Below, piece by piece: positions 14,954 through 28,759 of a DNA stretch of 64,000 nt (position 1 is its first letter; every line of letters starts with the position of its first letter). The DNA is taken from NCBI GenBank assembly GCA_008360955.1, contig LUCM01006817.1:1-64000 (forward strand). Direction: 5' to 3'. The stretch is from Fasciolopsis buskii (taxonomy: Eukaryota; Platyhelminthes; Trematoda; Plagiorchiida; Fasciolidae). The translations under genes and the position numbers were made by a program. The notes under the pieces are model-generated. The model did not search any database. It saw only the letters and a list, made by a program, of their open reading frames with translations, and was not told where the DNA came from.

Positions 14954-17735
14954 ACCTACATTTATCCTAGCTTATAAATAGTGAACATTTATCGACATCC
15001 AAGAGGAAAGCACAAGACGAGGTAAAATTTATACAAGGATGGCACAGCGGAGGCATGGAAAACAAAAACCAAACATGAAAATTCAATGCCTTTGTATTCT
15101 CATTATTGGAACATGCAATGTGACTGGCTATACATGAGTTGTTCAGCTTTTAACTCGAAGCCAATTAATCCTTCGCCAAGATTTTCTGGAGCTGATTAGC
15201 AGTGGCGCACTGCGAGCCAATCCATGGTTAAATGCATCACAGGTGCTTATCGCCGGCGAAAAATTTGGATGGGAAGCAATGGTGGAAGTTGCCATATGGC
15301 CTGTTTCATCACAATTCAAGGGGTTATATGGTGAGGATGAAGATAAATTTGGATGTGAAAACGGGATGGAGATGAGCCAAAACCATGCTGGATATCATGA
15401 CGTGAATGGTGAGTGGTAAGTGACAACTTTTAGGAGTCGATATAGTGCTGGAGATAAAATAGCAGGAATCCTTCAAGGTTGTATCAAACCATTTGAGGGA
15501 TGAAATTTTATGAGGATTTGTGGACCGAGAGACAATGAAATTCACAAGGATGGCCACTGAAATTATGCGGCTGGGAGCGGACTGTGAAGCTTGGCGGGAA
15601 GAAAACGGGTACATGTAAGAATTACAACCAGTCCTTAAACACACTTGTCACGATTGGCCTGTGTGTTGCCCTTATTTAATATCGGAGATTGTGGCGTTCT
15701 GTGGCGGTAGGGGTCTGGAGGTTGGGGGATTGCGCGGCATTTCAGTAGTGTTAGTAGTATTGTTTTTGCCAGTCGAAATGATCCATCTGAGATGACGTAC
15801 CCGGGTTAGTCATTGGCATGGCCTGATTTGTCCTAGGGTTACGCGGCCCAGTACTGGAGCGTCAGATTCGGACAGATAACCAGCTCATTAGGTGAGGTAG
15901 AGCTTCCGGCGAGAGCTTGCTGTGCATCTTTGGCCAGTGGTAAGCCCGGAGAAGAGCTGGAGAGAGGACAGTCTGGAATTTGTTACAGCTGGCGTTAGGG
16001 TGAGTTAACAAAAATGGAAGTAGGGGTAACAGTCAGTTTCTTACAAAGATTACAGAGCCCAGACGACTGTCTTGAAATAGGCAGGAGGGAGTGTCTCGGT
16101 GACGGGACGTGCGCAACAAACTTACCGTCTGCCTATTCCCTGTGGGATATTTGGCTCCGTCAGTCCTAGGCTGCATGGTCCTTATTCGTAGCGCGTTTTT
16201 CTTTCATTTTTTGACATCTTTGCAGGTGCAGATTACAATGGTCTGATAGGACGGCTGCAAAAGTGTTATGGAATAAACTCATTGTTTGTTCCCTTTTTGG
16301 AACTCCCCTGGTCTACGGCCTGGTGTACATGCTATAGGGAATCAGTTATAACTGATGATATGATCTACCGCCGAATTTTACTACTTCTAATTGCCAGAAA
16401 AGAACACAACTGAATGGGTCGCGGACGGCAACATGGGCCGGATGCCAGGACAGGATTTGCCACGAGAAATCATGAAGAGCGAAAGGAGAAGCATGAGAAT
16501 ATCAGGATCAATAATTTATTTTTGAACAGGACGATAGCAACCCGTACCACATAGTACTTTCAGTAGGCGTGCATGAATAACTAAGAAGGAAGAACGATGG
16601 CAGTTTTTTCAGACGTCAGCATACGCACCATGTGTGCGGTTGGGAAGAAAGATATGTTGAAAACTAGAGAGGTGTATGGTGAAGCATAAGTGAACAGTCC
16701 GATGCGCTAATTCCCCTGGCCGCCCACCAAGGCACCCAGATGCTTATTTATCGAACAAGGGCGGTGTGTATTCTCCCCTTTCGCAGGGTCAGGTCTGGGC
16801 TGATTGCATACATATCCATTGTAGAAGGTGGCCCGTTCCTTCGCGGCCCGAATTTGCTTTTGTTGCTGGGCTCAACCTGATCCAGCAGAAACATTTTAAA
16901 TTCTTCCTAAGACAGTAATGGTTCAGCCGATTTAGGTACTTTCCATGTTTCCTTGGCTTGACCTATTTTTCCGAGTTGAATATATGTTTCTTCGCAACTG
17001 CTGGGGGTGGTCTGTTTTCCCCTGCGTTTGGAGATGTTGAAGCAAACACGTCATAGTCGTTTGGGTTTCCGCGTATAAAGACTAGAGAAAACCTATGCGA
17101 GGATAATCAAGCACACGGAGGATAGTGGTTTATGCCGCGAAACACAGACCTGTAAGAATAGCTCCGTCATCGTCAACGCCGCATCTTGCTTTCAATAACG
17201 AGTACTGTTTGAAACCTGCTGATGTGGACTGGTTTGTTGCGTAGGTGAATCAGATCGTTTGGGTGACACGGACAGATTTTTTTCTTAAACAAAACTAGGT
17301 TTGGTACTTGAGGGAAAATGGCCTACCAGATTCGAGTAAGCAGGTGAACGGGGATCAAAATGAGCAGGCAGAAATAGTAGGGGAAACCTCGACTGTGTTC
17401 TCTGATTAAATGCATGCGAAGAGAAAAACTAGTTCCGTTAATACCCAGCATAGATCCGGGAACCTTCATGTTTGAAGAGTAAGTAAACGGCAGAGACATC
17501 TACGGAAAAGGGATCAGGCGTCAGATGGCCGATATAAGGCGAGGTTATCGCGGTTATAGCTGCCATAGAATCCTGCATCATTCTGCTACCACGGACCACA
17601 ATATTCTGTGGTGTTGTTGGCTGAGATACATTTTTTAAAGGCCTCACTTTAGCAGCCGCCAAAATCCTAAACCAAACAGGTACTCTCTAGTCTCTGACAG
17701 ATAGGGGTCGCATTTACGAAAAAGGATCGGAATAA
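14954..17735. other. Unassigned, purine-rich intergenic DNA
   Basis: Two minus frames (15644-15324, 106 codons; 17662-17438, 74 codons) have no recognisable motif. The position next to a CR1 tail and the A/G-rich + strand suggest old minus-strand LINE sequence, but I could not confirm any domain. Confidence 0.45.
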
Positions 17736-19941
17736 TCAATAGTCTGCGGACTTCGTTTTGGAAGATGTCAGACTACGATGGGAGACGCAACTGTAGGGAC
17801 AATGAATTTCACAAGGAAGATAAAAAATTGCCCTAATGCTTGTTTCCGCTACGTCATTTTTGATGGCGAGCTTAGTGTTTCGCGGGGAATAGGGCGTTCG
17901 GTTTCTAAACTGGGAGGATGAAATGAAACTGTTGCCACTGATGAGACTATTGAAGAATTGTAAGTTTGCTGTCGCGTGCCGAAGCCGGAGAAGTTTGAGA
18001 TTAAGCACCGAACATCGTTCCTTGTAACTTCGGTTTGAACAGATGCCTAGTTGCCGCTTCGTAAATGCACGCTGAACACTTTGGATTGAAAGTCTGTCGC
18101 ACTGTCTAACGCTGGAGCAGATTAGAAAAAATTTGTTAGAATGGGTCTGACGTGTGTTTTGAAGAGGCTTAATTTAGTCTCGTTCAGCTTGAAAGTCCTA
18201 TGTAGCAACCCAAATATTTTAACCGCTTTCGAAACTTGAGAAAGTGAGTGCTGCGAAAAGCTGAAGCTGCTGGAGTAGTTTAGACCGAATGACCAAATAT
18301 GTGCTCTGAGAAATTCAGACAGGCTGAGTAGTTGGGACCAAGGTCATGAATAGTGGGTTTACAAACAATAGGAGATCCGCGTAGCAAAATCAAATTTTTG
18401 GGTAGTGTGCAAGTATATGTGAGTATTTCGCTGTTATTGGCAGAGAAGCTCATCATCCAGGAGGTACACTGGTCGCAGACAAATCTGCACAAATGTCTCT
18501 AACGGTAGCAATAAATTTATTTGACTTAAGAGGATGGACCATTTTTATGTCACCAGCGAACAGGAAGTGGGCGCTGTGAGATATTGAATTTAGTGCATCA
18601 ATAATATACGTAAGGAACAGCAAGGCGCCAAGTACGCTGCCTTGCATGACGCCACTAGTAACAGGTCTAGGATTAGAGGTAATGCTGTCAATAGAGAGCA
18701 TCTTTGATCTTTTGGTTAGGTAAGACGAGAACCAAAATAGAGGAGGATACGTGATGCCAAAGGAGCTTACTTGGATAAAAAGGGCGTGTGAGGGGTACGG
18801 TCAAAGGCCTTAGACATATCGAGGTATATTTGAGAACCAAGGATTACCAACCTGGAATTGAAGTGTTTATGGTGGAATATGTGGATGCCCTAATTTTTCA
18901 CAGACAATAAAATTGAAATTTTATTTGCAGGACCTCCGGTCCAAAGCAGGGCAAGTGGAGAACTGCCCACAGGTTTGAGAAAGACTGAGAGGACTGGGTT
19001 TTCGGTAAATAAAGTCACACATGAACATAGGGACCAGAAATTTGTTAGCCACAACGTTGCAAGTTGTTGGTCCGACCGTTTGCCTCGGGGGGGTTGAGCG
19101 CAAATGGTGGAAATGACAGGCTAAAGTGGTGGAACTGGCAACGTCCCACAATGGCACTATTAATTCAACAGTACGGTAAAATGGAGATTTAATCAAAGGA
19201 GGTGAAAGTTGATGTGAGAATTATGATGTTGTCCAGAGCGACAAGCAGTTCACTGCACTAGTACGGCGTGGAAGCTGACAACTAGGAAGTCAAAGAGGAA
19301 AAAATGGTGGGTCATCATGGTGGAGCCGTTGTGGGCAGTATTCTGATGGCGTACATTTACGTTAGGTCTGCTAGGTTCCCGTCAGACAAGATGCTAAAGA
19401 AAATCCATTTCTATTGTGGTCGACAAACGCGGAGGATTAGGGTCATTAGTACCGGTTTACCACCGGTTTACCTGAAAGAGCAACGGAAAAAGGGGTCATC
19501 CTGCGAATCGTTCCGGAAGCGGCATTTGAGAACCTAGAACCAAGCACTCCAAATCACGTATCATCTGTTAAACAACTCCCAAGATTCCCAGTAGAGTATC
19601 TGGACATCGTTAAAGTAAATGCGGTCACCGACCAAAGGGAAGAATATTAAGAATTAAAAAGCGATGGAGTAGGTTGAGGGCGGAGCGGCGTACGTCACTT
19701 GCGAAAGCAAAATAAGCTTCAGTTCACCAGTTAGGAGGATAAAAGAGTCCATGACAGGCCACCTGAGAAAAAATGACAGCCAGAAAAGTCTCCCCGGAGG
19801 GCCGCTACAGATTTGGACAGAAAATCGAACAAACATATGTCCAAGTATTTCTTTACTGAAGTGCGGACGAATTATGTAAATGTGTGCACCGAGGCGACAT
19901 TTCATGTAGAATAGGCTGCTTAAGTATTGAAGAGGAAGCAC
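17736..19941 (-). mobile_element. CR1-like LINE remnant B: endonuclease piece and RT, minus strand
   Basis: Read from 19941 downwards. An endonuclease fragment (RLGAHIYIIRPHFSKEILGH, matching the rrGgGvaiYvr.. segment; then LTGELKLILLSQVTYA) is followed, after a divergent stretch, by RT motifs: SQIYLDMSKAFDRTPHTPFL (about 18830), ITYPPLFWFSSYLTKRS, then PVTSGVMQGSVLGALLFLTY (18662-18603) and HFLFAGDIKMV (18567-18535). The catalytic FADD is mutated to FAGD (18543-18560). Downstream are the WMMSFSANNSEILTYTC segment, FKTHVRPIL (about 18150) and a C-terminal piece (18008-17736, FFNSL-like). Several stops and frame changes: dead. The order and motifs fit CR1-type ORF2. Confidence 0.82.
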
Positions 19942-20560
19942 TCAAGGAGAAGCTAGGTTGCTAAGGCACAGCTCATGGAGAGGAGGGAGCAAGTGTGGAA
20001 TAAAGAGGGAATGAATGAGGGGAAATCAGCAATGGATATTGGAAGCACTGAGGGCGTATCTATGCTAATAGTACTAACTGATGATGTTTGTTGGAGTAAA
20101 CGAATGGCGAAAGGATGATTAGGGTAAGGAAAGCATAATCGAGCGAAAAACACGGGTGACTACGTGTATGTGCATGTTGACACATGTGTATATATTCAAA
20201 CATAATCTTAGGTGTTCCGGCACAAAATGGCACACAATATACGTATAATAATGCATAGGCATAAAGAAGATATGCAATGCTATGCAAGATAGGCTGTTTT
20301 AGTTAAAGCGGTAGAAGCAATTTTTTAGAGAGGCGAGATTACAGATACGCAGCTCTTCCTGGGGACTGAACAATCAACGAATGTTTTAGGAAGAAACATG
20401 CGACCAATAGATCCTTGACGAGCCAAATTTTCTGCAAAACTTAGGGTGACTTTTGCGCTGTTGAGAGTGCCGATGACCTAGGCCTAGCTAAGATGCGCTG
20501 TGGATATCTGTTTATGGATCGGGCATTGAAATTGTGGTTTTTAATATTGTAAGCCTGTTT
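19942..20560. other. Unassigned DNA between two minus-strand CR1-like remnants
   Basis: Minus frames 20153-19953 and 20287-20060 are short and Cys/Ser/Pro-rich without a motif. Probably the 5' part of remnant B or the 3' untranslated part of the next element. Confidence 0.4.
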
Positions 20561-20563
20561 ATT

Positions 20564-23500
20564 TCATTCTCGATTGCCAGGAAGTAAGGAGAGTAAGGTC
20601 TGGTATGTTTTTGAGAATATGATCTGCAAATCCCGGAAGTTGAGGCAGGGATTACGCCCTTGTTGATTTTGACAGCCTAGTTGAAACAGGTTCTGAATTG
20701 GATGGCATCGTTGCAGGTTGAGCTTCCGGATAGACTGTATAGAAAGGAGGGATTGGTCCTTACGCGGCAAGGCCACAAAGGCTCAAGCAACAAAGACCCG
20801 CGGCGTTGCATGTAAGTTATGGAAGATTATCCTAGAAAACATTTGATGAATATTCATCGAACACTTTCAATGTCTTATCGTTAGCGCTGTCATTTTAACA
20901 CATGATGAAACAACATTCCAAGATTGGCCTCACACGAGTTTTTAACGTCACAGTTTCGCTGTCAAAAGCGGTGATTTTTCCGGCGATTAAACCCATCAGC
21001 CTTTTGGCTTTTGCAACCCGAGCGAGCATATACTGTGAGAAGCTGAGTATTTTGGAGTAACGTGCTCTAGCGTCTCGAACTTCTGGAGCCACGTGGATGG
21101 CCTGCTGACTGTTCTTTAGGTCTCCTATAGGGACTCTGCATCTATAATCAGGTCCACTGGGTTCATCAGCTAGACGATTCATAGACTAGTTTGCGAACCA
21201 TGATTCAAAGGACATCAAGTCCTGCGCGAAGTTATCAGTGGTTGTGTGCAGAGATGAAAGGTGAAGAGCATGTGCACTTTTATACTGTTTACAAACCGGA
21301 ATGAAGTGACGTGGTTGATGACGTGCAACAAATTCTGAATGTGCGTGAAAAAAGTGGAGGAGCAAGGACAAACCTTGGATGATTGTACCTGTTCTCGTGC
21401 AAGTTAATGAGAGAGTTCCGTGCTAGCCAATCGCCAAGAACGGAAAATTTGTTTTCGAAAAGCACTCATGGCACATTTCAGCCCTAAAACCTTGCTGATT
21501 CGGTAGTGCGATGAGTCAAAATAGTGTACCAAGGGGGGTCGCTTAGGCGGCGACAGTCCTCGAGATGAGCACACCAGTAGATTTTAATTGAGTCTCCAGT
21601 GCCAAAACTTGGGAGAGCGGGCAGCCTGTAACAGGAGGGACAGAGGAGAGGAGGCCATGGACTAATATAACAAACCTTGCAGCCAAGATGCAGTTACTTT
21701 CAGTTTTCGCCTCGAGGCTGCGCTGGGGAACACGGCCGAACGCCTTGATGGCATCAAGAAGCATTTTTATCATTGATTAACTCTATTGGCGACCGTCATG
21801 ACTAAGTAGAGGTAGTCAGTCGCGAAAGTGTTTCATGATTTCCCTTTGAGAAAATCGTGTTGACCAGCATCGATAACGCTCTGGCTTAATCGACACAACG
21901 TTAGTTCCTTCTGAGTGATTACTTCCACAATGCTGGAGCCAACTGAGTTATGGTTAGTGAGAATGTAGTTGGAAGGATCCCCTGGTGAACCTTTTCTGGG
22001 GGTCGGGGTGATGGCAGAGGTCTTCCGTTTTGGAATGTTGGTACCGACATCAAGAAAGAGGTTGAATAGGTGAAACGCGTATGGGAACACTACCACTGAG
22101 GAAGCCCTTGATGACTGGGGTAAGTCATCCGGTCCAGGGTGGAGCAAGACCTTTACCTCAAATGGAAATGTCTCAATGTCGTTCCGGTTAAAAGAAATAC
22201 AAGAGATCCAGAGGACATTGGATGGATGCAACTTAAGAAGGCAAAGTCGTCGTATGCTGTGGAGAAAGCAAAATATGCATTGAATGCCTCCCAAATTAGT
22301 TTTGGCTTATTATCATATGTGCATATGTACGTGGTAGACGGGTTAATCATTTTAGAGGAGATCAGCACTCATTAATCTGTACAAGGCCTTGACTTTGCCT
22401 GCGAAGCGCAGCACGTCGATTTCCATTTCCTTTTGGAGGAAATTTTACCATGATATCAAGGAAGCTCATCTGACAGTCCAGTGTATACCCCAATGATTTT
22501 GGTGACTGGATTCCAAAACGAGAGGCTTCCCTTATGATGGTCTGTGGCGTTCAACCTTCTACGAATTTACTACTATGGACCCGAGCGATTATATCTAGAC
22601 AATTGAACCTGCGTTAAAATGTTCCGCGGAGTCCACCGAGGAAAATTACCCCAATTTTTGGCGCGATTGTGAGCAAGATGCTATTTCAAAAGGCATTGAA
22701 TTACGGTTTATTTCGGGGCAGGTGGAAGCAGTGTTAAGTAGCAACAGGAAAAGGCAGAAAAGCTGGGATTGGTCATGTCCGGCCAATTTATCTTCTACGA
22801 AAATTTACACACGGGTCAGATTTGTTCTAAAATAAAGTATAACACGTTATTGTTCTTTGGATGGTGGCTTAATGTGTTGGGTCCGGCCTCCCGGCGTTAA
22901 GTCGGAAAGAAAAGGACGATTTTTGAGGGTGGCGAGTGTGGACCAGATAGTCCAGGGACATCGAAATCGCCGGCTACATTAGCAACGCAAGCAACAGCAC
23001 CGTTAGGGATAAAAGATCGGACTGGTTGAAACTAGGAGTGCGGTAAACACACCCTAGAATAGGTTTCTGGCAAACGACTGATACTGTTAACCAAAAGGAA
23101 CCTCGAAGGCTATCAAAAGTAAGGTGGCTATACACTAAGGCTTGGAGGGTGTTCCTTACGCACACAAGACAGCCTCCCCTACGATATACGAGCCTGTCTT
23201 CTGAAAGCACGGCAAACAACGAAGTTGGCACCACTGTCCGAAGCACTACCAGACGGCCGGATTTTCCGTGATGAGCTTGTTTTCGTGATTCTTTGCGTGG
23301 ATAGGGGTCGACTAGTAATGGAGAAAACGGAGCAATACTGTAAACAACAAAGCCTGAGATATTTGAGTGTGTGTGCGCCTTGTGGCTTGGCAGAGGCTTT
23401 AGTGGCGAGAGCACGGGCGACGCTGTTGGAGGTGGAAATTCAGGGGCTTGGGATAAAAACCTAAGAGTGATTGAAAGAACGCTATTTGAAGATCAAGAAT

Positions 23501-24451
23501 GGCCAGTCGGAGCCACTTCCGGATGGGGCATTGAATTCGTTGGTTAGAAGCCCCCACTTATTGGGGCTGACAAGCATGGATACAGGGGTGGATGGTACGC
23601 GGGGGGGGTGGGGTGGAAAAACCGGTCAGTGCAAGGAGGCGGTGTTGGTGCCAATAGTGAGTATATTGCAAACGCAGGCACAAAGGGCGTTGGGCCTAGT
23701 TTTTAATATTTTGGCTTTTAGAAGGCAGTAATGTAAGGTACTGGTGGCCAACCCCAGAAAACAGCTCAGTGGCATCGAAATCGTTATGAGTGATGTGCGC
23801 TTTGGAATCCATCTTTGTAGGCTCTCTCAACGATCATGTTGGTGTTGTAACAGTGCCTCGACATGGGTATCAGGCGGGGCTGTTAAACGTTGGGTCCGTC
23901 AGCGAAGGAACAGGGTTTTTGGCAGGAGGTGTCCAAAAGTGGTATTGTGGGAAGAACAAGGGCTGCTGACGCGAGGGCTTTGCCGACCCTGATATGTTTG
24001 AGGTCCGCGAGCCAGGGGTCCGGGTTAGATGTAACGCAGTGGGCGTAGACTGAACGACTTTGTGATTGCAGATGGTGACGGGTAGGAGGAAAACTGGCAA
24101 GGACATACTTGACGTCATGAACCTTTTCGCAGTCTGTCATCAAACATTAAATTAGCTACACGCTACAGGCAGTAAATAGCGCGGCTCTAACGGTATTCAC
24201 AGAGAAACGATCGGGGATGCTAAAAACTATAGCATTGCGGGACCTACTCATTCTGCCTGCGGTTTCAGATGGCATGGGGTCCAAAAGCGATGGGCAGCTG
24301 CTGACGTCTGTATACCAGACTGAGAGGCACGTTCGACAAGATGCCAGGGCGGCGGTTGGTTTGGTAGGACACTTCCCAGTCCAGTGACCGGGTCCATTGT
24401 AGTTGACAGTATTTTGTCAAAACTATTAACATCGCGGATGAATTGGTTCAC
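20564..24451 (-). mobile_element. CR1-like LINE remnant A: ORF1 trace, endonuclease and RT, minus strand
   Basis: The longest element relic in the left half, read from 24451 downwards. An ORF1-like part (24451-23870) shares nucleotide similarity with 31.9-32.2 kb. The endonuclease part (23414-22974) has RLVYRRGGCLVCVRN and ILGCVYRTPSFNQSD, the conserved RGGG and YRsP.s segments. RT entry is GPDDLPQSS (about 22135), then TSAITPTPRKGSPGDPSNYI and VIDAGQHDFLKGKS (22020-21836), the NYRPIS and QhGFrkgrS motifs. Palm pieces are LLDAIKAFGRVPQRSLEAK (21764-21708) and SSVPPVTGCPLSQVL. The YADD motif was not found. Thumb: MLARVAKAKRLMGLIAGK and VTLKTRVRPILECC (21027-20890); C-terminal remainder 20776-20564. 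Stops and frame changes throughout. Confidence 0.82.
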
Positions 24452-27400
24452 AAGATCTTTTAGGACAGCCGAGATTTTTCCTATTTGCCTACCATAGGGG
24501 TGGCCACTTCGGAATGCCTATTTTTGGGCTTGAAAGCCCCACTGAAACTAAGTAAAACGTGTGAACCGGTCCAGAGAGTCATTATGCATTTGATGAGTCA
24601 AGGTTAGGGAGGCCGGCGGAGAATTCCGAATCAGCAATAACAAGTGCATAACCTCCGGCGTGCGCATAATTTTGGGGATGATAAATATAAAGATTGCAGC
24701 TACCTAGATTTCTTTAGCACAAGGACCAGGTAAAAAGGACTTGCAGTGTACTGTGCACAAAGTCGCAGTTTTATGAAGTGACCATCTAAGCAAGCAGTGA
24801 GAGGAAATTGGTCAGTCGTCCCGACCTGGATGAAGTAAACAATGATAAGAGAGGGACAAAACTTTTTACCGGCCAGATCTTGAACAACGTAAATTGCACT
24901 CTAAATTCTAGCAAATCGGACGAAACCGGCATGACTTTTTGAATGTGGCGCTTAAAAGATCGTGTTGTGTTGCGCAGGCCAAAGGCTCCATGTAGGATTT
25001 ACGGCAGTTTACAATCTTAAGTAGTGTTTACTTCGGTTGCCGGGTTTTAGCATACTATCGGGTCAGGTCAATTATTTTGAAATCGTTGAAAACTTCTACA
25101 CTCGAAACGGCGTACCAATAGTTGTTTTCTACCAGTATGCAACTAACACGCGCAAAACCGGGGCAGATGTGGAGAGTACGAATGACGAGGAAAAAGATAC
25201 TGTCAGGGGGCTGCAAAGTGTGCATGGGAACTTAGCAGAAGGTGCAAAATACAGAGCGGCGGCCATTCAGCTGAGATTAAATGAGAAACCAAATCAACTG
25301 AAGACTTGGATGAAAACAGTGACGTCAGTAAAGGACGGTGAAGTACAACGAAACGTAGTTCTTTTCCAAGTACCATGCCAGGCCCAGCCAGGTACCGACG
25401 ACGTCGCCAATGGAAAAAGCAGAATGTTAACAAAAGAAGTACTCACTTCTAATAACGGAGGTGTGAAAGTGGATGAAAGCATTCGCGGAAATTTCTTGCG
25501 ATGAACCGAAATTAAAGGCGCGGAAAATAGGAGGATGTGCCAGAAATCAAAACCGCATGCAAAATCTAAACTTTATCTGTAATATCAAGTGTTTTTTGTA
25601 TAAGCCAGATAAATCCTGGTAAATTAAGTATAATAATTTTGTCAGGATGGGAGGCCAAAGGAAGGTTGTGGTAGAAAAACAATGACGTGAAGTAGGAGTT
25701 CAGAGGGGAGATCCATGATCATAGCAGAAGGTAAGTTAGGATTTGAATAATATTCTGGCACTATCGACAATATAGCATGAACGAAAATAATAGTGATACT
25801 TGGATAGGAAAGCGTATGTGGGATAACAACCATAAACTGAACCGTAATGTTAAGCGCTTACATAAGGACCAGAATCCGGAGCTGCCGGCGGTGGTTACTG
25901 TATGTCATCCGTTCTTCCTATCACCTAGTGAACGAGATCAGAATTAGAAAAGAATCATTTTTTCAAGAATAGTTGACATGCGGTATAATTTTTGTTGGTT
26001 TTCGTCAGTTTTATGTTAGTCGTTATCTTTACGCCCATAGAGTCCAAGTTCTGAGGTTGTACTATTTGGCATTCAATTAATACTACTTTGGGAACGGGAC
26101 TTACTCGAGTTGAATTAGTTTTAAGACTGATGACAAATCAATATCATGCGGGCAGTCCAGAGATGTCAATCCGACAAGAAAAACAAACCAGTATGGTTTT
26201 GGCACTGACTCCCTGCGCAATACCTAAGGAGTGCTTGCCAGAAGCGCCAGCGTCTGGTAATCGGATGGCGTTCATCAGAACCAGGACAATCGGGGGAGCG
26301 TGGTTGCGAAAAGGCGCACTTTCGTAACTTAAATCTGCCATGTATCAGGCGAAACCAAATAAAATAGCGATCTGAGATATGTTCCGGCTGCCGTGGCCGG
26401 TGAGCTGACGGGTAAAAAATGTGGAACAATCGCAAGAGGTAATAACGTCGGCTGCCTGGCAGGAAGAAATTGCGTCGGTCAGGCCGTAGGTAAATTTTCG
26501 AGAGATCAGCGGTTTTAGCTAACGGGAGCGGACGGTGAGTTCATTGGTTTTTTTGGGAGATTGCAAACTACCTGGTTGTTTGCTATGTAAAACATGCTTG
26601 CGATATCAGTCAGGTGAAGTAGCATCATTTTTTGAAAAAGGGAAACCGGCCAACGTTTGCAGTCCCAAGAAACGATACTGGCATTTTTCAAGGCGGAAGT
26701 TGGTGTACGGTTGATATATCAAGAACTGTCTCTAAGACAGTAAAATAGAGCCTTAAATTGATGGCCACTTGGAGGCTTCACTAGTTACCGTAAGTACGCC
26801 GGAGATTTGGAGGCTTAACCAATTACAAGTGAGCTGTCAATGCTCAAAGGCTGTTATATGGTTGGGTCATGCTTAGTTTTAAAGTGTTCTGTGACTTACT
26901 ATGACCGAACACGAAATTCAGAACGCAGGATAGGGAATGCGTCTAAATCAGGAGTATTGATCCATTGCCTGCCATTGAAGAAAGTCACAGGTCCGCCGCC
27001 GGCAAGTTGGGTCCATAATAGAAATTCAGCCCGGAAAGAAGCAGAGTGCTAAATGGCACTGGTGACACTGCAGAAAATCAAGCAACTTTGGAGACGCAAA
27101 GCGGCTCCTCACCCGGACGTTAATGCAAAGGATCAGTTGGTTTTCAATGTTCTAGGTTTAGTATCACACAAAAGCTAGGCAGGCGGCTGGCTGGGAAATT
27201 TCTGTGTTGAAATGTAAGCGGCGGAAAAGGAGGCAGGGGCGGAAGTCCAGCGAGATACATTTGGTTCTTTGAAAGCAAATGCGAATTCACCTGGCGGTTT
27301 GAGACTGTATAACCTCGCCGTATGAGAAATAAGGCAGAGCAGTGTTGTAGCGCCCAAAGGAAAGGGGTTTCGGGAGACGGCATATTTATTCAACGGAAGG

Positions 27401-28755
27401 CGACAGAAAGTCAGAGTGCTGCAAAACGGGCTCGAAATTACTTGACAACCCCCGAACTGCCCTGGTAATCATGGAATTGCAAGATAGCGTGCTTCTGTGT
27501 TTTCTGACTCTAATGACAATGACTTCAGGACAATTTTTTCGTTTTATTCTCTGTCCTGTTAAATGACCGGCAATCAAATGCGAGAACAGGGGCGAAATGA
27601 CAAGTTTTGTGGCTTTATTGTTTAATCAAAAGTGGCGTATTTGGGAGGTTGGATCATCTTGGTCGTTGTATAAGGTTGATGTGGATCCATGATAGGCAAC
27701 ACTTATGTAAGGAATGATAACTCTTTAGGGGCAGTCAGCTGACATGGTTAGCTCGTTTAACAGAGTATAGGTTAACAAAGACTGTTCGTTACTATATGAC
27801 ATTCCGGAGGTCACTGTGGCCGTAGATGTCGAGGAAGTGCATCGAAAACGGAAGCGCTGTGGGCTGTCCGATGCATTCGTAGTGGGCGTGAGTAAAATCC
27901 ATTGCATGTGGGTTGATTTGTAGATCTCTGTGATCCAATTTGATCTGGCTTAAAACACCGTAAGGCCTCTGATGGGGAAATCTGAGAAGCTATCGGCTGC
28001 AGCTTGAAAACACTCTGTTCAATTCAGCAGAAATGCAAAAGAATTCCTGTCGTTTTGGGGTGATTCTTATAGCTGTGGACGACGCCTATTGCTTCAGCAG
28101 CTGCAGTGCGGTACCACCGGTATGAATGTTAGAACCTCAGAGGGATGAGCCACAAAAGGCATTTCCAATCTAAGGGGTCCCACCGGTCCAGGTTTGATTC
28201 AAAATATCTTCAGCCGCTCGCAAAAAAACGAACTAAGCTATGTGACGCAGTGTCAAAGAAGGACAATAGCCACAAGATAAAATGGGCTCAAAAAGTGCAA
28301 AGGGGACTTGCCCAAAAATCCCCTGAGGCCAGTTCTCCAGCAGTGACATTCTTTGGTTCCCCAAATGAACGGAAAACGTTGATGGCAACGGGAAGGCTGA
28401 CATTTCATTGTTGGGGAATCTGATTCAGACGGACTTGTTGCAAAGCAGCTGCTGAGGCCAGGGAATCAGTGGTGAGCCACGTACCGCGGTGGTGGGGAAC
28501 GAAAGCGACCATCAATCAAGCGCAGGTAGTATAGACTGCACCAACCACAAGTCTGCTCTAAATGATCCGTCTGATTAACATTTTCTATTTTGCGCACGTG
28601 AGCTGAGCGGGCATGTTTTACCCTTCGCTGATCGTTTTACATGTTGAGGGCTCCGCCTTTTGAGGCATTCAGCAGAGCAAAAGCCGAAAAATGGCGGCCG
28701 GTTCAAAATTCAAGTACTCCGTTAGTCAGAGTCGCAGATTCCGTTGAAGAAGACT
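24452..28755. other. Unassigned intergenic DNA, purine-rich
   Basis: Holds the + frame 25037-25504 (155 codons, hydrophilic, Lys/Asn/Asp-rich, no motif), which is opposed by minus frames over most of its length, and a run of minus frames without domains (for example 26435-26166 and 27577-27386). The composition suggests decayed minus-strand LINE DNA. No RNA gene or regulatory element recognised. Confidence 0.45.
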
Positions 28756-28759
28756 GATC

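Noticed and set aside
25037..25504. 155-codon + frame as a gene
   Set aside because: No motif, overlapped by several minus frames, in a purine-rich block where + strand stops are rarer by composition.
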